Shown piece by piece: positions 49,901 to 57,950 of a stretch of DNA of 64,000 bases; the first letter of the stretch is position 1, and every line of letters begins with the position of its first letter. The notes beneath the pieces are model-generated. The model had not been told where the DNA came from. It worked only from the letters and a program-made list of their open reading frames with translations, and ran no database searches. The position numbers and the translations under genes are program-made. The DNA is taken from positions 124,001-188,000 of the forward strand of contig CAYMGM010000003.1 in NCBI GenBank assembly GCA_964390005.1, in the 5' to 3' direction. Source of the stretch: CAYMGM01 sp964390005 (GTDB lineage: Bacteria; Pseudomonadota; Alphaproteobacteria; UBA9219).

Positions 49901-50203
49901 TTTATTGCTTTGGCCGGGATCATTGTTCGCAACTCGATCCTGTTGGTCGATTTTATTCGCGCGCAACGTAAGCTTGGCAAAAACCTGCACGAAGCTTTGT
50001 GGGATGCCGGCATGATCCGGTTGCGGCCCATTGTCTTGACGGCGGCGGCGGCGATGATCGGGGCGGCTTTTATTTTAACCGATCCCATTTTCCAGGGGCT
50101 TGCCATTTCTCTTGTCTTTGGGCTTGCCAGCGCCACGCTTTTGACCTTGCTGATTATTCCGGCACTTTACGTTTGGGCCGAAGAATGGCGACAAAAACGT
50201 TAA
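46994..50203 (+). CDS. RND efflux permease (AcrB/MexB-like family)
   Basis: 1,069 residues with 12 membrane helices in two halves and two large periplasmic loops. Helix 1 starts Leu-Thr-Pro-Leu-Ile-Leu-Leu-Ala. The helix 4 region holds Gly-Ile-Leu-Val-Asp-Asp-Ala-Ile-Val-Ile-Val-Glu-Asn, carrying the proton-relay Asp pair, and the C-terminal half Gly-Ile-Ile-Val-Arg-Asn-Ser-Ile-Leu-Leu-Val-Asp. It is a proton-driven exporter of drugs, bile or toxic small molecules; substrate unknown. GGGAGAG precedes the ATG; it follows the adaptor by 18 bases. No TolC-type gene follows, so a shared outer-membrane channel must come from elsewhere. Confidence 0.92.
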   Translation: MRVGISGRLTQVFIRSPLTPLILLACLALGMMALMALPREEEPQISVPMVDILLSANGYKAGDAVELITRPLEDIVKGIDDVDHVYSETRDDRVVTTVRFKVGTNEDTAVMRVHEKIRANIGDLPKGIPEPVIVGRGINDVAILTLTLAPKEGVADRWSPVGLFEVARELQHELIKVDNVGLNYIVGGNPNQIRIEPDPARLALYGVTLNQLADKLTHANRSFQIGSVRENDHTIEAVAGQTLQNVADIGQLLLTTRDGRPVYVKDVARISVGATKGDSLVSTLTRDTKGGLDRRPAVTLAFAKRQGANAVTVADDLLARLEVAKKNLLPSDLTVTVTRDYGETATEKANELMFHLVLATLSIVVLITWAIGWREGVVVMVVVPITILLTLFAAWLMGYTINRVSLFALIFSIGILVDDAIVIVENIVRRWRLDKGADLIETAIDAVSEVGNPTIVATLTIVAALLPMMFVSGMMGPYMSPIPANASLAMLFSFFVAEIITPWLLLKISGHYFTDGSGATAEGDHDAGRMGVLYGRMLRPILERPGFARHFVLAVAAGTLAAILFFPLKLVTVKLLPFDNKSELQVVLNMPEGASLEATDRMLQDVAHRLADLPELTSIQTYAGTAMPFNFNGLVRHYYLRGAPNMGDMQINLLPKAARSRASHTIALDVRKRLHDLPLPENAVLKVVEVPPGPPVLSTLLAEIYGPDPAARRSAARLVKKAFAASDFITDIDDSFGHPTERLRFDINQENLEFYGVDEQAVYDTLAAVLGGVKIGYSQRGEGMKPIEIVMKMPPSGLRFDARLLSTPLPAGGTKRQGRNVELGDVVTVAREEASYPIFRRDGLYADMVTAELAGRYEAPLYGMLAVEKTLAETEEGRKIHILYHGQPRDESHLSLLWDGEWEVTYVTFRDMGIAFAGALLAIYLLVVGLFKSFLTPLVIMVPVPLTLIGIVLGHVLFGAPFTATSMIGFIALAGIIVRNSILLVDFIRAQRKLGKNLHEALWDAGMIRLRPIVLTAAAAMIGAAFILTDPIFQGLAISLVFGLASATLLTLLIIPALYVWAEEWRQKR

Positions 50204-50357
50204 GCGGTTGAGAAATATATCTAAGACGAAAAGAGACATCTTCTTGCTTTTTTGACGGAAAATCTTCCGAAAAAGTAGACCGTGCGGCAAAGATAAATTA
50301 TGGTTAATTCGATCTAAAGGCAGCTTTTCCCCCCTCATCTCCAGAAACGGAGTTCCC

Positions 50358-52046
50358 ATGGCATTTCTTAGCGCTCTCTCGATTCGTGCTCGGATTTATC
50401 TGTCGTTTTTGGTTGTGCTTTTCGTAACGTTAGGCGTCAGCGGCCTGTCGATTGAACGAATGGCGCGGATGAATAGTCAGGCGACCATTATTCGAACCGA
50501 CTATTTGCCGACGTTAGGCTTGATGGGGCGTATCATCCAGACATGTGAAGTCTTTCGCATTCGTCAGGGACAGCATGTTTTAGCTGAAGGTGCCGACGAG
50601 TATGCTTTTTGGGAAAAGAATCTGGACAAGAGCGTTCGCGAGCTTGCCGATTTGCGCCAAAAGATTGAACCGATGATCGATGCAGGCGAAGAGCGTCAAA
50701 GATGGGACGATCTTGATGCGCGCTGGGCCAAATATCTTGAAATGAACCAGCGACTTATCGCGGCATCGCGCGCGGGCGACCGTGTCAAAGCCATTGATTT
50801 GTATCAAAAAGAAACGCGCGATTTTTATCAGGGCTTCCGCAAATTGCTGGTTGCCGAACTTGATTATAATGAAACACAAGGGAAGAAGAGAGCCACAGAG
50901 GGCGAAGAACTTTATCAGACAACAACGCAAATTATATTTGGCGTTTCGCTTCTCGCTGTTCTTGTGTGTATTGGAGCCGGGGTGGCGCTTGTCTTTAGCG
51001 TGTCTCGGCCCGTGACGGCGCTGACGGCTGACATGACCGAGTTGGCGCGTGGCAACCTTGATATTGAAGTCGATCAAGCCCATCGCAAAGATGAAATTGG
51101 CGCGCTTGCGAAAGCGATGCTTGTTTTTAAAGAAAACGCGTTGCGGCAAAAAACGCTTGAAGCCGAAAAAGCCGATGTCCAAGCCGCGCGAGAAGCGCGT
51201 GCTGCTCAGATCGATCAACTCAACGCTTCGTTCGATCGAACGTCTCAAGATACGATTGCCTCTCTTTCCGATGCGGCGCAAAAGCTGCGCCAAACGGCAG
51301 GTGTTTTGACGGGCGGCATTCAAAAAGCTGGTGGGCAAGCGGCCGCCGTTGCAGCCGCCTCGGAAGAGGCTTCGGCGAATGTTCAAGCCGTCGCCTCGGC
51401 AACTGAAGAATTGACGGCATCCATTAGCGAAATTTCGCGCCAGGTTTCCGAATCGTCGTCGATCGCTGCGCGCGCTATGCAGGAAGCCAACGATACAACG
51501 CAAACAGTTGGCGAATTGGCGGGGGTCGCTCAGAAAATTGGCGAAGTCGTCGGTCTTATCAGCGATATTGCAAACCAGACGAATCTTTTGGCGCTTAATG
51601 CGACGATCGAGGCCGCGCGCGCGGGTGAGGCAGGCAAAGGCTTTGCCGTTGTGGCCAGCGAAGTGAAAGGCCTTGCCGGGCAAACGGCCAAGGCGACGGA
51701 CGATATCACGACGCAAGTCACAAGCATGCAAACGGCAATGCAGGCGGCGATTACGGCGATTGAACGCATTTCAAAAACCATCCGTCATATGAACGATATC
51801 TCGACCTCGGTTGCGGCCTCCATCCAAGAACAAGGCGCCGCAACGCAAGAAATATCGCATAATGTCTCAGAAGCGGCTAAAGGAACGGGCGATGTCTCCC
51901 GCAATATCATTGGCGTGAGCCATGCGATCAAAGAAGTGGAAACAGCCAGCCAAGCCGTTAACGACGCTGCAGGCGCTGTTGACGCTCAAACGTCTATTAT
52001 GCGCCAAAATGTCCGTTCGTATATGGATGATATCGGACGGGCCTGA
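50358..52046 (+). CDS. Methyl-accepting chemotaxis protein
   Basis: 562 residues. The first helix is at about 14-34, then a periplasmic four-helix-bundle sensor (about 35-185). A second helix (Ile-Ile-Phe-Gly-Val-Ser-Leu-Leu-Ala-Val) and a HAMP domain (Pro-Val-Thr-Ala-Leu-Thr, then Asp-Glu-Ile-Gly-Ala-Leu) follow. A long signalling hairpin has Ile-Ser-Asp-Ile-Ala-Asn-Gln-Thr-Asn-Leu-Leu-Ala-Leu-Asn-Ala at its tip and Glu-Ala-Ala-Arg-Ala-Gly-Glu. It lacks a C-terminal CheR/CheB pentapeptide. It is a monocistronic orphan receptor; no che genes are nearby, so a chemotaxis system must be encoded elsewhere. Confidence 0.93.
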   Translation: MAFLSALSIRARIYLSFLVVLFVTLGVSGLSIERMARMNSQATIIRTDYLPTLGLMGRIIQTCEVFRIRQGQHVLAEGADEYAFWEKNLDKSVRELADLRQKIEPMIDAGEERQRWDDLDARWAKYLEMNQRLIAASRAGDRVKAIDLYQKETRDFYQGFRKLLVAELDYNETQGKKRATEGEELYQTTTQIIFGVSLLAVLVCIGAGVALVFSVSRPVTALTADMTELARGNLDIEVDQAHRKDEIGALAKAMLVFKENALRQKTLEAEKADVQAAREARAAQIDQLNASFDRTSQDTIASLSDAAQKLRQTAGVLTGGIQKAGGQAAAVAAASEEASANVQAVASATEELTASISEISRQVSESSSIAARAMQEANDTTQTVGELAGVAQKIGEVVGLISDIANQTNLLALNATIEAARAGEAGKGFAVVASEVKGLAGQTAKATDDITTQVTSMQTAMQAAITAIERISKTIRHMNDISTSVAASIQEQGAATQEISHNVSEAAKGTGDVSRNIIGVSHAIKEVETASQAVNDAAGAVDAQTSIMRQNVRSYMDDIGRA

Positions 52047-52065
52047 TCAAGCAACGCGGGGTTGT

Positions 52066-52830
52066 TTACCGCCTGCTTTGCGCCGCTTTTCTTTCGGCGC
52101 GAATGATGATTGAGCGCAAAGCGCCGTCGCAGCTTTGCGAAAGACGTTCGTATTCTTGAGGCGAGTCAATGGCCGCTTGTCGCTTTTGACGGATGTCGAT
52201 GATCTGCGTTTTGATGTCTGTCATTAATCTTTGCACCGTGTCTGTAATAATGGTTTTCACTTCTTCGGGCGTGTTGCCTTTGACGACGCCTAGGTTGCGC
52301 ATGGCATGAGACAAATAGGCAGGCAGGGCCGACGTCATTTCAAGGACGATGTCGCGATCTTCGCGGACGTGAAACCCTTCGTGCTGCGAGACGGTGCGAT
52401 AGCTGCATGTTTCGACGGGAAGTTCTTTTGCGATGTAAACGGTTGTATTGACGATAGCTAAAGATAACTCAAAATGCGCGGGTTCGGCGCAGAAATAGCT
52501 GGTCCCATCGGGGCGGGCGATTTCATTGATTGAGATTTCGTAATCTGAGCCGAGCCGAAGGTCGGCGATTGTCAGGCCAACGGGAACTTCGTGATGGCCC
52601 GAAGCCACGGTGCCGTCTTTCCGTCCGGCAAGTTGCCCGATGTCGTTGAGGGAGAGCGTATGGTCAAGATCGGGGGTTTCAAGGCGCGGCGTCACGTGGA
52701 TGACGGGGGGAAGATAAGCCGGGCATAAATCGTCAGCATTTGCAGCGAAAGCGTGAGGCAAAGAAAAGCCGATCCAGCAGAAAGAAAAAACAAGCGATAA
52801 AAGAAGGGAAGTGCGGGCAGAAGAAGGCAT
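52066..52830 (-). CDS. Secreted protein with an HExxH zinc-binding motif
   Basis: ATG 52830 gives 254 residues with a signal peptide (cleaved near Ala-Phe-Ala-Ala). The motif His150-Glu-Gly-Phe-His154, followed by Val-Arg-Glu-Asp-Arg-Asp, matches the zincin pattern HExxH, and a conserved-looking Tyr-Arg-Thr-Val-Ser precedes it. The arrangement resembles DUF922-type putative periplasmic proteases, but I am not sure of the family. Cys in the mature part could form a disulfide. The remainder is a helical C-terminal tail with many Arg and Lys. It is a single gene convergent with the chemoreceptor. Confidence 0.6.
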   Translation of the reverse strand: MPSSARTSLLLSLVFSFCWIGFSLPHAFAANADDLCPAYLPPVIHVTPRLETPDLDHTLSLNDIGQLAGRKDGTVASGHHEVPVGLTIADLRLGSDYEISINEIARPDGTSYFCAEPAHFELSLAIVNTTVYIAKELPVETCSYRTVSQHEGFHVREDRDIVLEMTSALPAYLSHAMRNLGVVKGNTPEEVKTIITDTVQRLMTDIKTQIIDIRQKRQAAIDSPQEYERLSQSCDGALRSIIIRAERKAAQSRR

Positions 52831-53016
52831 GAAACATTCCCAAGGATCACCAGAAAACAAAACAACAAACCGGATCTGTTCAGACTATGCCTTGATTAAG
52901 GGGATAAGTGCAAAAGAAAAGAGGGCCTCTGGTCGCCTCGCCGGAGGTTTGCTAAAATAGGCGCGCGATTCGGGCCTATGGGCGCGCCAAATGAGAAAAA
53001 GGAAACGAACAAAACG

Positions 53017-53874
53017 ATGAAGCGTTTGACCGACGATATAACGCGCCGCGCTTTTTTAAAAACGGTCGCGGGCGCTTCTTTTGTCGGGCTTTGGACGTTT
53101 TTTTCACTACGGTCCTGGGCCGAGGCCAAGCCTGTGCGGCAGGCGGTCGATAAAGATTCTATTCTGACGCCTGAACGCAAGCCGCGCGCGCCGCGTCTTT
53201 TGATGTTGGATCCGGGGCATGGCGGTCACGATCCGGGGGCTATTGGGCTTAGCGGCACGCAAGAAAAAGATATAACGCTTGATTTGGCCCAACGCATGGC
53301 CGATGCGCTGATTCCTGTTTTGGGTGTCGATGTTCGTTTGACGCGTGAGCGGGACGTCTTTTTGCCGTTAAAAGAACGTGTGCGGTTGGCGCAGGCGGCG
53401 CGCGCGGATCTTTTTATCTCCATTCATGCCGATAGCGCCCCAAGCAAGACGGCGCGGGGTCTTTCTGTTTACAGCTTGTCGGAAAAAGCGACAGATAATT
53501 TCTCGAAAGAGTTAGCTGATAAAGAAAACAACGCCGATCTGATGGGGGGCTTAGATTTTGCGGTGAAAGATCAGGATGTTGCCGAGATTCTCTATGATCT
53601 GACGGCACGCCGTACGACGAACACCGCCTTGAAAGTTCGCATGGATTTTGTCCATGCCGTTGGAAGACGCCTGAAATTGCTAGAAAACCCCATGCGTGCG
53701 GCCAATTTTGCCGTCTTGCGCGCGCCGGATGTGCCATCCTTGTTGATCGAAACGGGCTTTTTATCCAATAAGTTGGATGAAACGATGTTGCGCCGGGCCG
53801 GCGATCGGCAGAAAATAGCTCGCCTTATGGCGGGCGAGTTAGGGCGCCTTCTCGATGGGCCCCTTTTTGGTTAA
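53017..53874 (+). CDS. N-acetylmuramoyl-L-alanine amidase, Tat-exported
   Basis: ATG 53017 gives 285 residues and a typical twin-arginine signal (Thr-Arg-Arg-Ala-Phe-Leu-Lys, then Gly-Ala-Ser-Phe-Val-Gly-Leu). ATG 52978 would lengthen it by 13 residues and cannot be excluded. The Amidase_3 zinc site is intact: Asp-Pro-Gly-His-Gly-Gly-His-Asp-Pro-Gly, a downstream Glu, Ser-Ile-His-Ala-Asp, and Ile-Glu-Thr-Gly-Phe. It cleaves septal peptidoglycan, AmiA/AmiC-like; no AMIN domain is present, so localisation would be by another route. Tat export of such amidases is known in E. coli AmiA and AmiC. Confidence 0.9.
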   Translation: MKRLTDDITRRAFLKTVAGASFVGLWTFFSLRSWAEAKPVRQAVDKDSILTPERKPRAPRLLMLDPGHGGHDPGAIGLSGTQEKDITLDLAQRMADALIPVLGVDVRLTRERDVFLPLKERVRLAQAARADLFISIHADSAPSKTARGLSVYSLSEKATDNFSKELADKENNADLMGGLDFAVKDQDVAEILYDLTARRTTNTALKVRMDFVHAVGRRLKLLENPMRAANFAVLRAPDVPSLLIETGFLSNKLDETMLRRAGDRQKIARLMAGELGRLLDGPLFG

Positions 53875-53908
53875 AAAGGGCTTCTTGTGTCTCCGAAAGC
53901 TTTCGGGT

Positions 53909-53937
53909 TTGACTCTGGCGGCGATAACCCTTATATA
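53909..53937 (+). promoter_or_regulatory. Strong promoter for rpmH-rnpA
   Basis: TTGACT (53909-53914) and TATATA (53932-53937) with 17-base spacing, 33 bases before the GTG of rpmH. This is the best sigma-70 match seen in the window and fits the high demand for L34. Confidence 0.65.
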
Positions 53938-53970
53938 CGCACCGCTTTGTAGAAATAAGGAGTTGGTTCC

Positions 53971-54105
53971 GTGAAACGTACCTATCAACCGAGCAAGTTG
54001 GTCCGCAAGCGCCGTCATGGCTATCGCGCCCGTATGGCGACGAAGTCTGGGCGTCAGGTCATTGCCCGTCGTCGTGCGCAGGGTCGCAAAAAGCTGTCGG
54101 CTTAA
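53971..54105 (+). CDS. rpmH: Ribosomal protein L34
   Basis: A 44-residue highly basic protein (Lys-Arg-Thr-Tyr-Gln-Pro-Ser at the start, then Arg-Lys-Arg-Arg-His-Gly-Tyr-Arg) that matches L34 along its whole length. The start is GTG 53971 with AAGGAG upstream. It is part of the large subunit and the standard partner of rnpA. Too short for automatic frame listing but unmistakable. Confidence 0.97.
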   Translation: MKRTYQPSKLVRKRRHGYRARMATKSGRQVIARRRAQGRKKLSA

Positions 54106-54189
54106 TTCTGTCGGCCCTTTGGCGCGGCGGGAGAAGGCCCTTTGCCCCTTAACTTTGGGGAAAATGCCTGATCTGGCTGGGTTTCGTCG

Positions 54190-54615
54190 ATGTCGCGCTT
54201 AAAGACCTCGCTTGCTGTTCTTAAAAAAAGGTCATCCTTTTTGGCTGTTGCCGCCACCCGTAAAAAATGGGTGGCGTCGACGCTTGTCTTGCAGGTCGGC
54301 CCCTTGCCGCCTGCGCTCAAGAACGCTTCTGACACATCTCCCCTTGATCCTGTCAAAACGAATCGCCTTCATTACGGCATAACGGCGACCCGCAAAGTGG
54401 GCGGCGCTGTCCAGCGCAACCGGGCACGTCGGCGGTTGCGGGCCCTTGTTTTCGATATCATGGTGCGTCATGCGAAACGGGACCGCGCTTATGTCCTTGT
54501 CGCGCGGTCTGAAACGATCGACGGCGATTGGGACGCTTTACGGCGTGATCTTGAAACGGCGCTGAAACGGTTCCATCTATGGTGTGAGGATGCGTCTGCC
54601 GCGGAGGCTTCATGA
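54190..54615 (+). CDS. rnpA: Ribonuclease P protein component
   Basis: 141 residues with the RNase P protein signature Arg-Lys-Val-Gly-Gly-Ala-Val-Gln-Arg-Asn-Arg-Ala-Arg-Arg-Arg-Leu-Arg (the RNR motif). It aids the RNA subunit in tRNA 5' processing. It follows rpmH by about 85 bases and overlaps yidD by four bases (ATGA), the typical rpmH-rnpA-yidD-yidC order. The C-terminal tail is a little longer than in E. coli. Confidence 0.95.
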   Translation: MSRLKTSLAVLKKRSSFLAVAATRKKWVASTLVLQVGPLPPALKNASDTSPLDPVKTNRLHYGITATRKVGGAVQRNRARRRLRALVFDIMVRHAKRDRAYVLVARSETIDGDWDALRRDLETALKRFHLWCEDASAAEAS

Positions 54616-54863
54616 GCTTTGTTTTCCGTGCGCTGATATGGGTTTATCGACATAGTCTGTCTGCTTTTATCGGGGGGCAATGTCGGTTTATACCCAGCTG
54701 CTCGGCCTATGCCGATGAAGCCATTCGTCTTTATGGGCCTTGGTACGGGGGTCGGTTGGCCTTGCGGCGCTTGGCGCGCTGCCATCCTTGGGGGGGCAGT
54801 GGGTACGATCCGGTGCCTTTGCCACCATCGAAAGACAGGGAAGAGACGCCGTCGAAAAGCTGA
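54612..54863 (+). CDS. yidD: Membrane protein insertion factor YidD
   Basis: 83 residues with the family motif Cys-Arg-Phe-Ile-Pro-Ser-Cys-Ser-Ala-Tyr and Arg-Cys-His-Pro-Trp-Gly-Gly-Ser-Gly-Tyr-Asp-Pro-Val-Pro. An N-terminal amphipathic helix holds it at the inner membrane, where it assists YidC. It begins inside the rnpA stop codon region (ATGA overlap), so it is translationally coupled. Confidence 0.95.
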   Translation: MSFVFRALIWVYRHSLSAFIGGQCRFIPSCSAYADEAIRLYGPWYGGRLALRRLARCHPWGGSGYDPVPLPPSKDREETPSKS

Positions 54864-54960
54864 GAAAAAGGTCTGTTGCGATTGCTCTTTGCTTCAAGAC
54901 CTGTTACCTGTTCGCGAACCCTTTAAAGGCAAGCGTTCAAAAACCGCACAAAGGAAAGAC

Positions 54961-56682
54961 ATGAACAACGACAACTTTTTTCTGGCCGTCGTGCTGTCGA
55001 TCGGGATTTTGGTCGGCTTTCATTATTTTTATGAAAAGCCGCAAATGGATCGTTATCAGCGCGAGCAAGCGCTGGTCGCGCAGCAGGCAGATGCCAAGAA
55101 GAAAAATCCGGAAACCGAGATAAAGCCCGTTGTTTTGCGTCCGCGCGCCGAGATTTTGGCCGAGACGCCGCGCGTTCAAATTGAAACGCCCGCGGTGAAG
55201 GGATCGATCAATTTGAAGGGCGGTCGTTTGGATGATCTGAGCCTCAGGCATTATCGCGAAACGACCGATCCAGCGTCGCCTGCGATTGTTTTGTTTTCGC
55301 CGTCGGGGTCTGAAGCGCCGCATCGTGCGACTTATGCGAGTTTTGGCTGGTTGGGCGACGCTGGCGTTGTCGTTCCCGGCGATGACACCGTTTGGTCGGC
55401 GGATAAAGGCGCAAAGTTGACGCCGCGTGCGCCCGTCATCCTACGTTGGGATAACGGCCACGGTTTGATCTTTGAGCGCGAAATCGCTGTAGACGATCAT
55501 TTTATGTTTACGATCACGGATCGCGTGCGGAACAAAGAAAATGCGGCGGTTACGCTTTATCCTTATGGTTCGGTCGCGCGTCACGGACGCCCCGAAGTCG
55601 CCGGAACCTATGTCTTACATGAAGGCCCCTTGGGCGTTCTGGATGGAACCCTGAAAGAGGTCAAATATAAAGATATGGAAGGCGCGGCCCCCGAAAGCTT
55701 TGAAAGCCAAGGCGGTTGGATCGGCATTACCGATAAATTTTGGCTGATGACGCTGATCCCCGATCAAAACGATAAAATCACGGGGACCTTTTCTTTTGCT
55801 TTACCGCCAGGCGAGAAGAACGTTGCCAATGGCATCTATCAAACGGATTTTCGCGGCGGCGCTGTGACAATCGAAGCGGGCAGCACAATCGCGCATGTTC
55901 AGCGGCTATTTGCCGGTGCCAAGCAGGTTCGTTTGTTGGATTCTTATGCAAGCCAGCTTCAATTGCCGTTGTTTGATCGCGCGATTGACTTTGGCTGGTA
56001 TTATTACCTGACAAAGCCTTTCTTGTATCTTTTGGATTATATGGGGCAGGCGACAGGCAATTACGGGATTGCGATTATGCTGCTGACCATTTTGGTCAAG
56101 CTTTTGGCGCTTCCGATGTCGATGAAGTCCTATCGATCCATGGCGCGGATGCGGGCGTTACAGCCGGAAATCAATGCGATTCAAAAACGCTTTGGCGACG
56201 ATCGCGCGGCGGCGGGGCTCGCCACGATGGAGCTGTATAAGCGCGAAAAGGTCAACCCGATGTCCGGGTGTTTGCCAAACTTGATTCAGATCCCCATTTT
56301 CTTTGCGCTGTATAAGGTGCTTTACGTCGGGATCGAACTGCGTCAAGCGCCGCTTTTCGGCTGGATCCACGATTTGTCGGCGCCGGATCCATCATCCGTG
56401 TTGACATTGTTTGGTGCGATCGATTGGCCCTTTATTCCGCATTTGGGCGTTTGGCCGATTATCATGGGGCTAAGCATGTATCTGCAGCAAAGAATGTCGC
56501 CGCAGCCAGCCGATAAAAGTCAGGCGAATATGTTCAAGTTTTTGCCGCTGATCTTTACCTTTATGATGTCAAAAGTTGCGGTCGGGCTGATTTTCTATTG
56601 GGCTTGGAGCAACCTGATCGGCAGCGCGCAACAGGCGTTGATTATTCGCCGGATGAGCCCGCCTTCAAAGAAAGCGGCATGA
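54961..56682 (+). CDS. yidC: Membrane protein insertase YidC
   Basis: 573 residues from ATG 54961, with AAAGGAAAG upstream; the longer frame from 54709 overlaps yidD and is rejected. It has an N-terminal helix, the large periplasmic P1 domain (about 60-330), then the conserved insertase core: Tyr-Tyr-Tyr-Leu-Thr-Lys-Pro, Gly-Asn-Tyr-Gly-Ile-Ala-Ile-Met-Leu, the hydrophilic-groove Arg region, and Cys-Leu-Pro-Asn-Leu-Ile-Gln-Ile-Pro. It inserts inner-membrane proteins with or without Sec. Its stop overlaps the engB start (ATGA). Confidence 0.96.
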   Translation: MNNDNFFLAVVLSIGILVGFHYFYEKPQMDRYQREQALVAQQADAKKKNPETEIKPVVLRPRAEILAETPRVQIETPAVKGSINLKGGRLDDLSLRHYRETTDPASPAIVLFSPSGSEAPHRATYASFGWLGDAGVVVPGDDTVWSADKGAKLTPRAPVILRWDNGHGLIFEREIAVDDHFMFTITDRVRNKENAAVTLYPYGSVARHGRPEVAGTYVLHEGPLGVLDGTLKEVKYKDMEGAAPESFESQGGWIGITDKFWLMTLIPDQNDKITGTFSFALPPGEKNVANGIYQTDFRGGAVTIEAGSTIAHVQRLFAGAKQVRLLDSYASQLQLPLFDRAIDFGWYYYLTKPFLYLLDYMGQATGNYGIAIMLLTILVKLLALPMSMKSYRSMARMRALQPEINAIQKRFGDDRAAAGLATMELYKREKVNPMSGCLPNLIQIPIFFALYKVLYVGIELRQAPLFGWIHDLSAPDPSSVLTLFGAIDWPFIPHLGVWPIIMGLSMYLQQRMSPQPADKSQANMFKFLPLIFTFMMSKVAVGLIFYWAWSNLIGSAQQALIIRRMSPPSKKAA

Positions 56683-57314
56683 CGGACGCGCCAGATCCCA
56701 AAGCCGCGGCGCGGCTTTTCGCCCAAGATTGCCGCTTTATCCTGGCGGCGATGGAGCCCGCGCATCTTGACGATCCGCAAATTCCGCGCCGCCTGTCCGA
56801 GGTTGCTTTTTGGGGGCGCTCGAACGTCGGCAAATCGTCGCTGGTGAATGCGATCACGGGGCGGTCAAAGCTGGCGCGCGCGTCGAATACGCCGGGACGC
56901 ACACAACAAATCGTTTTTTTCAATCTGGCCGACAAGCTTTTGCTAGTCGATTTGCCCGGTTATGGCCATGCCAATGCGCCGAAAAAAACGATCACGCTGT
57001 GGACGCGGTTGATTCATCACTATTTGCAAGACCGGCTGGCTTTGCGCTGCGTTTTGTTGTTGATTGACGGGCGGCACGGCGTACTGAAGGCCGATCATGA
57101 GATGATGGCGTTATTGGATCGCTACGCGATCAATTATCAGGTTGTTCTGACCAAAGCCGATAATATTAAGCCCGAAGAACGCACCACACGAACACAAGAG
57201 ATCGAAAAGATGCTGAAAAAGCATCCGGCGGCGCGGCCCTTTGTTCTTTGGACAAGCGCCGCCCGACGCGAAGGCATCGAGGCTGTTCAAGCCTTTCTCG
57301 CCGACTTTGTTTAA
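56679..57314 (+). CDS. yihA: Ribosome biogenesis GTPase YihA/EngB
   Basis: 211 residues. G1 Gly-Arg-Ser-Asn-Val-Gly-Lys-Ser-Ser, G2 region Thr-Pro-Gly-Arg-Thr-Gln, G3 Asp-Leu-Pro-Gly-Tyr-Gly, G4 Thr-Lys-Ala-Asp. It assists 50S assembly. It starts inside the yidC stop (ATGA) and ends the rpmH-engB cluster. Length is usual for EngB. Confidence 0.94.
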   Translation: MTDAPDPKAAARLFAQDCRFILAAMEPAHLDDPQIPRRLSEVAFWGRSNVGKSSLVNAITGRSKLARASNTPGRTQQIVFFNLADKLLLVDLPGYGHANAPKKTITLWTRLIHHYLQDRLALRCVLLLIDGRHGVLKADHEMMALLDRYAINYQVVLTKADNIKPEERTTRTQEIEKMLKKHPAARPFVLWTSAARREGIEAVQAFLADFV

Positions 57315-57552
57315 CCCTGTCTTACAAGGCCCGCGCCGCCAATGAAAAAGGGGGGGGGCTTGCCAGCCGCGAAAAATGATAAGAATAGCCTGATATTTAA
57401 GGCTTTTTCGAATTAAATGAGAGAGAGGTCTCTTGAAAGGGCTTCTTTAAGGACAACAAAGATTTCGTGTAAATAAAGCGGTTCTTGAAGAAAAGGGCTG
57501 TTTGGCCGTAAACTAAGCCCCATCCTCTTTAAGTTATTTTATGGAGTTCCTC

Positions 57553-57903
57553 ATGTCTTTACGCGCCGTTGCCGCCTCTTTGACCCGTCGGGGGGGATCT
57601 CCTGTCCATAAAATGTTTCTTATGGCTGTGGCTGGGGTGGCTTTGGCCACGACTTTGGCAACAGGGTGTGCGGGGGGGCTTGTTGGGCGTGACGGATCGG
57701 GGGCTCTTATAACCTATCGCGAAACGACGCAGGCCGAAGATGATCGGGCCTTGATGCGGGTTTTACGCAAATTGCCGACGGCGACAGTCCGTGCCGGGAT
57801 GAGGACCTCTTCCCATGGTCATCGCGGGATCGAAACTTATCAATACCCAACCTATTATCCAGCCCATTCTGGGGAGATTTATGTTACCAATCCTTATCCC
57901 TAA
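57553..57903 (+). CDS. Small lipoprotein, function unknown
   Basis: ATG 57553 with GGAG 6 bases upstream gives 116 residues; ATG 57541 has no ribosome site. A twin-arginine-like and hydrophobic N-terminus (Leu-Met-Ala-Val-Ala-Gly-Val-Ala-Leu-Ala) ends in the lipobox Leu-Ala-Thr-Gly-Cys. The mature part is polar, with Arg/Thr-rich stretches and a C-terminal Tyr-Gln-Tyr-Pro-Thr-Tyr-Tyr-Pro. I recognise no domain. It is preceded by about 240 bases without a gene, which include a run of nine G (57350-57358). It could be an outer-membrane lipoprotein processed by LspA. Confidence 0.6.
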   Translation: MSLRAVAASLTRRGGSPVHKMFLMAVAGVALATTLATGCAGGLVGRDGSGALITYRETTQAEDDRALMRVLRKLPTATVRAGMRTSSHGHRGIETYQYPTYYPAHSGEIYVTNPYP

Positions 57904-57950
57904 TAAAAGCTTTTTCCTAAGTTTGGGGACAAGCATCGTTGAGGTTGGGG

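Noticed and set aside
50251..50270. Promoter and small palindrome before the chemoreceptor
   Set aside because: TTGACG at 50252 has no good -10 at the right spacing, and the CGGAA/TTCCG stem is short and lies in what would be the spacer.
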